A stretch of DNA of 64,000 nucleotides from Nitrospira sp. (GTDB lineage: Bacteria > Nitrospirota > Nitrospiria > Nitrospirales > Nitrospiraceae), in contig SWDS01000010.1 of assembly GCA_005116745.1 (NCBI GenBank), forward strand, positions 698,922-762,921. Reading direction: 5' to 3'. The notes under the pieces were generated by a model. That model saw nothing but the letters and a program-made list of their open reading frames with translations, did no database searches and was not told the DNA's origin. This document shows positions 42,575 through 49,671 of this stretch, piece after piece (position 1 is the stretch's first letter; each line of letters begins with the position of its first letter). A program made the position numbers and the translations under genes.

Positions 42575-43518
42575 TTGATCCCCACCGCCAGAATGACCCC
42601 CAGCACCGAAGCGGCCACCATGATAGTTGCCGCTAACGTCATGTCTCTTGGCTCTGCGCTCCGCCCCTCTACACCAAGAACAGGACGGTCTTGCGCAATT
42701 CCATCATAGAAGTTGGTGCCTCCCAACCGTATTCCTAAGATCCCGGCCATCGCTGCTTCAGGCCTGCCACTATTGGGACTGGGGTGGAGACTTCCATCTC
42801 GCTGAAACACCAGCCATCCGTTGCGAATCCGTTCCAGCTCTTGAGTCATGAGACCTGCGCCCAGGAGAAGCAGCACTGCCGAAAGCCGGGCAGGAATCCA
42901 GTTCACCAGATCATCAAGCCGAGCCGATGCCCAGCCAAGATAGGCATAGCGCTCATCACGATGGCCGATCATGGAATCCAATGTATTGACGGCCTTGTAG
43001 GCCAAGGCCAATGGGACCCCTCCAACCGCCAGATACAACAATGGCGCAATCACACCGTCTGACACACTTTCTGCGACCGTTTCCACTGTCGCACGGGCCA
43101 CCTCGGATTCGGAGAGCTCCGCCGTGTCTCGCCCCACGATCATGGCCACAGCTCCACGGGCAGCAGGAAGATCACCGGCTTGGAGCGGATCATTCACCGC
43201 ACGGACATGATCCCATAGGTCCCGTGTGGCGAGAGTGGTTGAGGCCAATCCAATTGACAGGGCTGATCCCAGCCACCCTGCAAAGTGCTCAGCCTCTTGA
43301 ATGATGACAGCGCCGAGACAATAGGCCACAATCGGGAACCCTCCGGCCAGACAAATCCCTACCATCCGAAGGCTAGTGTTACTTCGACAGATGTTTCGGA
43401 CCCGGTGATCGAGCCATGCAATGCACCGGCCCATCATACGGACTGGATGGGGCAACCAGCGAGGATCACCACATATCCCGTCAAGTGCAGAAGCGATAAG
43501 GAGTTCGCCGCCGGTCAT
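42562..43518 (-). CDS. cbiB: Adenosylcobinamide-phosphate synthase CbiB
   Basis: The 318-residue inner-membrane protein has the CbiB pattern LLIASALDGICGDPRWLPHPVRMMGRCIAWLD, then TVETVAESVSDGVIAPLLYLAVGGVPLALAYKAVNTLDSMIGH, and GRPEAAMAGILGIRLGGTNFYDG. Several hydrophobic helices are visible. It condenses adenosylcobyric acid with aminopropanol phosphate. It overlaps cobS by four bases (ATGA), typical of this tightly packed operon. Confidence 0.93.
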   Translation of the reverse strand: MTGGELLIASALDGICGDPRWLPHPVRMMGRCIAWLDHRVRNICRSNTSLRMVGICLAGGFPIVAYCLGAVIIQEAEHFAGWLGSALSIGLASTTLATRDLWDHVRAVNDPLQAGDLPAARGAVAMIVGRDTAELSESEVARATVETVAESVSDGVIAPLLYLAVGGVPLALAYKAVNTLDSMIGHRDERYAYLGWASARLDDLVNWIPARLSAVLLLLGAGLMTQELERIRNGWLVFQRDGSLHPSPNSGRPEAAMAGILGIRLGGTNFYDGIAQDRPVLGVEGRSAEPRDMTLAATIMVAASVLGVILAVGIKWLV

Positions 43519-44279
43519 GGTAACCGGAGCAAGAGTGGAACGAGTAACAGGAAGAGGATTTCAATCACTTCATTCATAGCTCCAAGCGTATCCCCAGTGA
43601 TCCCACCGAACCAGCTACGGCAGGCTAACCAGCCAGCGAGTACGATTGGAGCGCCAGCGAGGAGGATCAAACATGTACCAACTGTCCCAAAGCCTCCTGC
43701 CAAAGCAATCGTCAAGACCGCCGTGGATATGGCCACGTGCCGCCACGACAGATGAGTGAGGAACGGCGCTGCCAATCCGCCTTCCGATCTGGCATAGGGC
43801 GAAATCCAAGCCAGCATGACCATCGCCCAACGACCCATTGCCGGCATGCAGAGCACGGCAGGGAGCCGAAACTCAAGCGGCAGAGCCATCAATCCCGCAT
43901 ACCGGAGAATCAGTGAGAGAAAAAGTCCTGTCGCGCCGATCGCACCGATACGGGGATCGCGCATGATCGAAAGCCGTTCTACCGGTGTACGGCCTCCCGC
44001 CAATCCATCTAATGTGTCAGCCAACCCGTCCTGATGAAGCCCCCGCGTCAACAGCACCAACAGGACAATCAGCAGCACATTCACAACCGTCGGTGAGAGA
44101 ATTGCCGTCAATCCAAAGTCCGCCACGATGAGTCCGCCGCCGATCAGCAAACCAATGACGGGATACCAGGCCATCGATGCGGCCAGTTCTGGCGCGGTTG
44201 GCTCGTGATGAGTTCGGCTCAACGGAATCGTCGTCAGAAAGTGCCAGGCAAAGATAAATGGACGGGCCACAGTTCCCAT
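43515..44279 (-). CDS. cobS: Adenosylcobinamide-GDP ribazoletransferase (cobalamin synthase) CobS
   Basis: The 254-residue membrane protein shows the CobS motif set: FAWHFLTTIPLSR, PVIGLLIGGGL, LLTRGLHQDGLADTLDGLAGGRTPVERLSIMRDPRIGAIGA (D-G-x-x-D-x-x-D-G metal motif) and MGRWAMVMLAW. It joins AdoCbi-GDP and alpha-ribazole to give adenosylcobalamin (5'-phosphate) at the inner membrane. It starts two bases after the cobT stop. Confidence 0.94.
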   Translation of the reverse strand: MGTVARPFIFAWHFLTTIPLSRTHHEPTAPELAASMAWYPVIGLLIGGGLIVADFGLTAILSPTVVNVLLIVLLVLLTRGLHQDGLADTLDGLAGGRTPVERLSIMRDPRIGAIGATGLFLSLILRYAGLMALPLEFRLPAVLCMPAMGRWAMVMLAWISPYARSEGGLAAPFLTHLSWRHVAISTAVLTIALAGGFGTVGTCLILLAGAPIVLAGWLACRSWFGGITGDTLGAMNEVIEILFLLLVPLLLRLP

Positions 44280-44281
44280 CG

Positions 44282-45334
44282 TTACACCTTGTCAGACACG
44301 CCTGCTTCGTCGAAGGTTGCCATCTCCGTATAGATCTTGATCGCGGCACAGACCAAATCCATTCCCAAACAGGCCCCCGTACCCTCGCCAAGACGCAAGT
44401 CGAGATCCAACAGCGGCTTCAATCTCAGATGGTCCAAGACCACGCGATGGCCCTGCTCGACCGAGCGATGGGAGGCGATGAGATACTCACGACACAAGGG
44501 CTGAAGCCCGACGGCAATCAATGCCGCAGCCCCAGCGATGAACCCATCCAGCACGATAGGCACCCGGGCTGCTGCCGCCCCGAGTATCAAACCCGCCAAT
44601 CCAGCGATCTCCAGCCCCCCAACTTTTGTCAGAACATCAAGTGGATCCATCATGTCGGGACGATGCAGGTCGAGCGCCCGCTCAATCACTGCTATCTTAT
44701 GCCGACGACTGGACTCGTCGATGCCGGTCCCGCATCCGGTTACATCGGCCACAGGCCGACCAGTCATCGCCGCGGTGATAGCGGCACTGGGTGTCGTATT
44801 GCCAATACCCATCTCACCGGTGCCGATCAGGCCAATCCCCTCTCGCACGACTTCTGTCGCCAGTTCAACTCCGATCATCACAGCCTGCTCTGCTTGGCTG
44901 CGTGTCATCGCCGATTCCACCGCCAGATTGTTCGTGCCCTTCATAACTTTCCGAGCAAGCAGACCGGGCACAGCGTCGAACTCATAATCGACGCCTATGT
45001 CCACCACGCGCACATCCACACCGGCATGCTTTGCCAACACATTCACGCCAGCCCCACCTCGCAGAAAGTTCAAGACCATTTGAGGGGTGACCTCCCGAGG
45101 ATAGGCACTCACCCCTTCCAGAGTCACTCCGTGATCAGCGGCAAACGTAAAGACTACGCCGCGTGGAACATTAGGCTTCACTTCACCGGTGATGGAGACG
45201 TAGGAGGCCGCCAATTCTTCCAGGCGCCCGAGACTGCCGAGCGGTTTGGTCAGCCGATCCAATCTGGCTTGTGCCTTTCCACGGAGACTAATATCGACCG
45301 GCTGAATACGACGGCACAGGTCCTGTATCGACAT
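44282..45334 (-). CDS. cobT: Nicotinate-nucleotide-dimethylbenzimidazole phosphoribosyltransferase CobT
   Basis: The 350-residue product carries CobT motifs: LDRLTKPLGSLGRLEELA, FTFAADHGVTLEGVSAYPREVTPQM, GEMGIGNTTPSAAITAAMTG and a catalytic-Glu region near the C-terminus (LRLGEGTGACLGMDLV). It activates the lower-ligand base to alpha-ribazole phosphate. A long plus-strand open frame (44258..45922) lies opposite this gene and cobU and is a shadow. Downstream, cobU ends 14 bases before its start. Confidence 0.95.
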   Translation of the reverse strand: MSIQDLCRRIQPVDISLRGKAQARLDRLTKPLGSLGRLEELAASYVSITGEVKPNVPRGVVFTFAADHGVTLEGVSAYPREVTPQMVLNFLRGGAGVNVLAKHAGVDVRVVDIGVDYEFDAVPGLLARKVMKGTNNLAVESAMTRSQAEQAVMIGVELATEVVREGIGLIGTGEMGIGNTTPSAAITAAMTGRPVADVTGCGTGIDESSRRHKIAVIERALDLHRPDMMDPLDVLTKVGGLEIAGLAGLILGAAAARVPIVLDGFIAGAAALIAVGLQPLCREYLIASHRSVEQGHRVVLDHLRLKPLLDLDLRLGEGTGACLGMDLVCAAIKIYTEMATFDEAGVSDKV

Positions 45335-45348
45335 GACGGCTCCTCTAG

Positions 45349-45909
45349 TTACTTCAAGCGAAGCGATAGTCCGCTCACGATCAGATGCACTTCATCCACT
45401 CCAGCGGCAATCTGCTGGTTCACCCGTCCGGCAAGATCGCGAAACGCACGTGTTGCAGGCTCAGCCGGAACCAGCCCAAACCCCAACTCATTACTGACGA
45501 TGACCACTCTAGCCGTTGCAGTCCGCATCCGTTGCACCAGCGTTCCAGCTCGGGTGAGAATGACTGATTCGTTGAGGCCGGCTCCAACCAAATTACTCAA
45601 CCACAATGTGACGCAATCAAAGAGAATCGTCTGGTACCGAGGACCCTGTTTGGCAAACCATGCCTCCACCTCGAGCGGCGCTTCAACGGTCTCCCAATCC
45701 GCCGAGCGTGTGGCCTGGTGTCGAGCGATGCGTGCCGCCATTTCACCATCCAACCCTTGCCCCGTTGCAACGAATGCGCGTGGCCCTCGGGATCCGGCTA
45801 ACTTGAGTGCGGCCTCACTTTTCCCAGACGACGCCCCGCCAAGCACAAGAATAATACGGCCCTTGGCTCGTCGCGTCGGTCGGCGGTTACTTGGCTTTCT
45901 TGGCGACAT
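45349..45909 (-). CDS. cobU: Adenosylcobinamide kinase/guanylyltransferase CobU
   Basis: ATG at 45909 gives 186 residues. The P-loop is LVLGGASSGKSEAALKLA, followed by AFVATGQGLDGEMAARIARHQATRSADWETVEAP, in which the His of RHQATR is the guanylylated residue. It phosphorylates adenosylcobinamide and transfers GMP. An upstream ATG at 45981 would overlap pduO by 95 bases and is less likely; the chosen start overlaps it by 23 bases. A basic N-terminal segment (PRKPSNRRPTRRAKG) precedes the P-loop. Confidence 0.92.
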   Translation of the reverse strand: MSPRKPSNRRPTRRAKGRIILVLGGASSGKSEAALKLAGSRGPRAFVATGQGLDGEMAARIARHQATRSADWETVEAPLEVEAWFAKQGPRYQTILFDCVTLWLSNLVGAGLNESVILTRAGTLVQRMRTATARVVIVSNELGFGLVPAEPATRAFRDLAGRVNQQIAAGVDEVHLIVSGLSLRLK

Positions 45910-46483
45910 CACGTTCCCATAAGAATTCAGGCTCGCCCTGCGTCTTGGAAACCCACCGAGCCAGCACGAACAACGCATCACTCAACCGATTGACGAACTT
46001 GATGATCGTCGAATCGACCGGCTCCGTTTTTGAGAGAGCCACACACAACCGTTCAGCGCGGCGACAAACCGTCCGAGCCTGGTGCAAAAACCCTGAAACT
46101 TTTCCGCCTCCCGGCAGGATGAATTCTTTCAGCGGCTCCAAATCTTTTTGGCACCGATCCATCAGTTTTTCTAACCGTGTGACGTCCTTCGCCGCGACCT
46201 GCGGCATATTCTTGAAGGTTTGTCCCGGTGCCGTCGCCAGAATACTACCCACATCGAATAATTTGTTCTGTACCCAGCGTAGCTCGTCTTCAAGTTGTGC
46301 AGCAGCTGAATACTCGTCCACAACATCGGTATTCATCACTCGCACCACACCGATCGACGCATTCAACTCATCGATCGTGCCGTAGGCTTCAACCCGCAGA
46401 CTGTCTTTCCACACCTGTTGTCCGCCGGCCAGTCTGGTTTTCCCCGCGTCCCCTGTTTTTGTGTAGACCTTGGTGATGCGCAT
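45887..46483 (-). CDS. PduO-type corrinoid adenosyltransferase
   Basis: The start at ATG 46483 gives 198 residues beginning MRITKVYTKTGDAGKTRLAGGQQV, the ATP-binding N-terminal motif of PduO-type ATP:cob(I)alamin adenosyltransferases. VEAYGTIDELNASIG and the C-terminal FILPGGGKVSGFLHQARTVCRRAERL and FVNRLSDALFVLARW complete the family pattern. It attaches the adenosyl group to cob(I)alamin. It coexists with a CobO-type enzyme at 47392..47991 in the same operon. Its 5' end overlaps the reading frame of bluB by about 95 bases. Confidence 0.93.
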   Translation of the reverse strand: MRITKVYTKTGDAGKTRLAGGQQVWKDSLRVEAYGTIDELNASIGVVRVMNTDVVDEYSAAAQLEDELRWVQNKLFDVGSILATAPGQTFKNMPQVAAKDVTRLEKLMDRCQKDLEPLKEFILPGGGKVSGFLHQARTVCRRAERLCVALSKTEPVDSTIIKFVNRLSDALFVLARWVSKTQGEPEFLWERDVAKKAK

Positions 46484-47165
46484 CCCCATCCCCTCTCTTG
46501 TCATGAATCCGATTGCCCCATGACTCGTCGTGAATTAACTGGCCAACTGGAATCCGACTCCGCCATCCGGCTGCTTCTAGATCCGGTCGGTCTTCAAACT
46601 TGGATACATAGCCGAGGCAGAGATAGGCAAGGATCGTCACCGAGTGAGGTACGCCGATCACTTGTTTGAGCTTCTGGTGATCTACAATACTGACCCAACC
46701 GACGCCGATGCCCTCGGCCCTCGCGGCTAACCAGAGATTCTGAACGGCGCAACAGGTACTGTACAAATCCGTTGCGCGCACCGTGGAGCGGCCAAGTACG
46801 GATGGCCCGCCGCGCCGCCGGCTGCACGTGATGCACAGATTGACCGGCGCTTCCTCGATACCTTCCAGCTTCAATCCTCGATACAGTGCTCTCTTGTTGC
46901 CTGTATACCGAGCGGACGCCTTGGTATTGGCGTCGATAAAGAGATCTTTCACTGCGCGCTTCGTCGCGCGATTGCGGATGACCACGAAATCCCACGGCTG
47001 CATGAATCCCACCGATCCCGCATGATGCGCCGCCGTCAGCAGCCGCATCATCACCGCATCTGGAATCGGCGTCGGCACAAAATTCCGGCGCACATCTCGC
47101 CGCTCAAATATCACGCGATAGACAGCTTCCCGCTCAGCGTCTGAAAATCGGCTCTTGGTTCTCAT
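46389..47165 (-). CDS. bluB: 5,6-dimethylbenzimidazole synthase BluB, with extended C-terminus
   Basis: Residues 1-220 match BluB, a flavin-destructase of the nitroreductase fold: FERRDVRRNFVPTPIP, HHAGSVGFMQPWDFVVI, DLYSTCCAVQNLWLAARAEGIGVGWVSIVD. It cleaves reduced FMN with O2 to give the lower ligand DMB, so the organism makes true cobalamin under oxic conditions. Normal proteins end soon after the segment here reading RIPVGQLIHDESWG. This one continues about 35 residues (DAHHQGLHKNRGRG and on) in a frame that overlaps the start of pduO, as if the original stop had been lost. It overlaps the CWC gene start by four bases. Confidence 0.9.
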   Translation of the reverse strand: MRTKSRFSDAEREAVYRVIFERRDVRRNFVPTPIPDAVMMRLLTAAHHAGSVGFMQPWDFVVIRNRATKRAVKDLFIDANTKASARYTGNKRALYRGLKLEGIEEAPVNLCITCSRRRGGPSVLGRSTVRATDLYSTCCAVQNLWLAARAEGIGVGWVSIVDHQKLKQVIGVPHSVTILAYLCLGYVSKFEDRPDLEAAGWRSRIPVGQLIHDESWGNRIHDKRGDGDAHHQGLHKNRGRGENQTGRRTTGVERQSAG

Positions 47166-47395
47166 GATTGCCTCGCTCGATCGCCCTGGTTATGGCTAGT
47201 CACATTGAGCTGAGGCTCCAGCTCGCCTGCTGCGATTTTTCCCAAACAATGAGAACAGAGGCACTCCTTATACCTCGCCGCAATCCAATCCATGTGTGCC
47301 TCGGTAATGCCGAGCTTGCCACACCAGCACTGGTATCCGCCACACTCGAAGTCCTGCCCACAGCGCTCGCAGGTCTTCTGAACTGGTCCTCTCAA
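47162..47395 (-). CDS. Cysteine-rich CWC-type small protein
   Basis: The 77-residue product has a Cys-rich N-terminal half: KTCERCGQDFECGGYQCWCGKL, split as CERCGQDFEC and CWCGKLG, then CLCSHCLGKIA, giving eight cysteines, most in C-x-x-C or C-W-C pairs. This is the pattern of the cysteine-rich CWC family (DUF-type), probably binding zinc or an Fe-S cluster. Function is unknown. It overlaps both neighbours by four bases (ATGA with cobO stop side and bluB), so it is an integral member of the corrinoid operon. Confidence 0.75.
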   Translation of the reverse strand: MRGPVQKTCERCGQDFECGGYQCWCGKLGITEAHMDWIAARYKECLCSHCLGKIAAGELEPQLNVTSHNQGDRARQS

Positions 47396-47991
47396 AATTC
47401 AACCCCCGGTTGCGCCTTGATGCCATTTCGGAAGGGATGCTTCACTTGCTTCATCTCCGTCACAAGATCGGCTTCTTCCAAAATCTCTGCTGGCCCCCCT
47501 CTGCCGGTGATCACCACATGCTGCATCGGCGGACGGTTGCGCAGTACCGGGAGCACGTCATCCAGCGCGACATAGCCGTGCTTCAGCGCGATATTGAACT
47601 CGTCGAGGACCACCATGGCATAGGAGGGATCGCGGAGAAACTCACAGACCTTTGCCCACGCTTGTTGAGCACATTGAGTGTCTCGCTCCCGATCCTGTGT
47701 CTCCCAGGTGTAGCCTTCACCCATTCGGAGAAATCTCATCCGATCCCCGAAGGACTTCAACGCCCGCTCTTCCGCGGTGTCGATAGCTCCTTTGATAAAT
47801 TGGACCACTGCCACCTTCCAGCCATGCCCGATGCAGCGCAATATCATCCCCAGCGCCGCAGTCGTCTTTCCTTTGCCGGCGCCGGTGTAGACAATCAAGA
47901 GTCCTTTCTCCCGTTGCGCTTCCGCAATGCGCCGATCAACCGAGGCCTTGAGACGCTCCATTCTTGCTGTATGTTCGTTCTGTTCAATCAT
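47392..47991 (-). CDS. cobO: CobO/BtuR-type corrinoid adenosyltransferase
   Basis: ATG at 47991 has an AAAGGTG site six bases upstream and gives 199 residues. An earlier start (48096) adds a non-conserved piece. The P-loop is LLIVYTGAGKGKTTAALGMILRC. Family motifs WKVAVVQFIKG, YAMVVLDEFNIALKHGYV and HVVITGRGGPAEILEEADLVTEMK are present. It adenosylates cob(I)yrinic acid diamide and salvaged corrinoids. Unrelated in fold to the PduO-type enzyme also encoded in this operon. Confidence 0.93.
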   Translation of the reverse strand: MIEQNEHTARMERLKASVDRRIAEAQREKGLLIVYTGAGKGKTTAALGMILRCIGHGWKVAVVQFIKGAIDTAEERALKSFGDRMRFLRMGEGYTWETQDRERDTQCAQQAWAKVCEFLRDPSYAMVVLDEFNIALKHGYVALDDVLPVLRNRPPMQHVVITGRGGPAEILEEADLVTEMKQVKHPFRNGIKAQPGVEF

Positions 47992-48129
47992 CACACACCT
48001 TTGATGTTCACAGCAGAGCCAAGCAAGATCACGGCCTTCTGTGCGTGAAAAACTCTTTGTGAGTATAGAGCGTCCCTCTGAATACCCACAACCCATCCGT
48101 GAGACTCACTGGGGCTCTAGGTTGTACCA

Positions 48130-49659
48130 CTAAACCAGAGGTTTCTGCCTTCGTGGCTCCATGTAATTCCGTGCGCTACCGGATAACCAAGAACTTCGGC
48201 GACTCATAGTGACGAGCCTGGCAATCCCCAGACACACACCGGACAAGCTAAACAGGAATCCTGCGCCGCAGAGCCCTACAAGTATCATTCTCCGCTGCCA
48301 GTCACGTTCCAAGAAAAACGGAACATCCCAGCTATGCAGACCATGAAATAGCCATCGATATGCTCTTCCGCTAGAGTCCATGATCTCCATCAGCCGGCCT
48401 GTGCTCGTATCGATGTGAACCCAAGTCCGTGCGGGATCATTCAAGACAATTCGCAATCCGGAAAGTGGACGAGGATTATGAACCGTACTGTAATAATAGA
48501 GATCTCCTTGGGCGATTTCGCTTCGATCCAACTGTTGAGCTGACATCACCAGCTTTGCCGCTTCAGCTAGCGTATCGAGCGTAAATTTCGACGCAGGGGC
48601 CCGAACCGAGTCGGCGCTCATTACCACTTGCTGCTCGGAATCTGAGCGGAAGACATAGTAGCTCGCACCTCCGACTTTACTGAGCAGGATCTCTTTGACT
48701 GGAGCATCAAGCTGGAGATGCCGCATGGCGTCTCCTAGCGGAACGCCAATATCTTCAGGTACCAACATTCCACCCATAAAGCGTTGCCGCTGCTCCATTG
48801 TTGGCTCACTACGCGAGAACCATCGGCCGTGATCCATCGAGAGTAGGCCACTGAAAAGCCATAGACACACCACAGCTCCAATGGCCATCCCCCCCAGGTG
48901 ATGCCACCGTTTGATTCCTATAAATTGGCTATGCAGACGTTGTCCTTGACCGTGAAGCCCATGCTGAATGCCTAGGACCAGCCCGGAGACAGCCGTGATG
49001 AGCCCAGCAGCAGCCAACCACCAAACTGTTTGATCCCACAGAGCCCAATGTCGTCGGAGCATCGGTAGATAGAGCCAGTGGATGACAGCCCCAATGGTAT
49101 TCCACTGCCGTTCGAACGCCGTCGTATCCATGACTAGTTCCCCGGTTGTGGAGGACAGATACAACTCTGTTTCCTCCGCATCATGCAGCTGGACCTTCCT
49201 CAGCGGTCGATGTGGATCGAATCGCTGGTGAACCGTCCATCGGTCGTCTCGTAACATTTCAACCGTTGAATCAACACCGAACGTGTATCCATGTTGCGTA
49301 GTCTGGACTGCGTCATATTGCGTGATCTCTGATAGCAGCTCACCCTGATCTGCCCACAGACCCTTCAGCGTACCGTCTAGGAAATGGATCACGTAGACCG
49401 GTCGCCCGGAGGCCATGACTAGACGTACCCGCTCGACCGCTTGAGTCAGCCCAACCTGATTCCAGATTAACTCCAGCGGCAGACAGCAGTGATCCAACTG
49501 GAGTGGCTCCAGCGATTGAAATCGCTCTTCTTCGTTCAGGTTTGGATAGGGAACAAAGAGCAACACCGCACCTGATCCAAACCATATCGTGACGAGTAAA
49601 GCGAGGCACGTCCCAAGTACTCGATGAAGGCTTCTGAGGCCGGCCCGAATCCACATCAT
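48130..49659 (-). CDS. PepSY-associated membrane protein
   Basis: The 509-residue product has the PepSY_TM layout: TM1 (LGTCLALLVTIWFGSGAVLLFV), a periplasmic PepSY-like domain, a central pair (LWDQTVWWLAAAGLITAVSGLVLGI; HHLGGMAIGAVVCLWLFSGLLSMDHGRW), another PepSY domain (YYYSTVHNPRPLSGLRIVLNDPARTWVHIDTSTGRLM) and a last helix (MILVGLCGAGFLFSLSGVCLGI). Conserved His in HRVLG, HWLYLP and HGLHSWD may bind heme. Such proteins often accompany TonB receptors and are thought to reduce periplasmic metal-siderophore complexes. It lies 12 bases after the receptor gene. Confidence 0.8.
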   Translation of the reverse strand: MMWIRAGLRSLHRVLGTCLALLVTIWFGSGAVLLFVPYPNLNEEERFQSLEPLQLDHCCLPLELIWNQVGLTQAVERVRLVMASGRPVYVIHFLDGTLKGLWADQGELLSEITQYDAVQTTQHGYTFGVDSTVEMLRDDRWTVHQRFDPHRPLRKVQLHDAEETELYLSSTTGELVMDTTAFERQWNTIGAVIHWLYLPMLRRHWALWDQTVWWLAAAGLITAVSGLVLGIQHGLHGQGQRLHSQFIGIKRWHHLGGMAIGAVVCLWLFSGLLSMDHGRWFSRSEPTMEQRQRFMGGMLVPEDIGVPLGDAMRHLQLDAPVKEILLSKVGGASYYVFRSDSEQQVVMSADSVRAPASKFTLDTLAEAAKLVMSAQQLDRSEIAQGDLYYYSTVHNPRPLSGLRIVLNDPARTWVHIDTSTGRLMEIMDSSGRAYRWLFHGLHSWDVPFFLERDWQRRMILVGLCGAGFLFSLSGVCLGIARLVTMSRRSSWLSGSARNYMEPRRQKPLV

Positions 49660-49671
49660 TATTTGCTCATC

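Noticed and set aside
44258-45922. 554-residue plus-strand open frame
   Set aside because: It lies opposite cobT and cobU, which have clear family motifs. Its composition has no domain pattern, so it is a shadow of GC-rich coding DNA.
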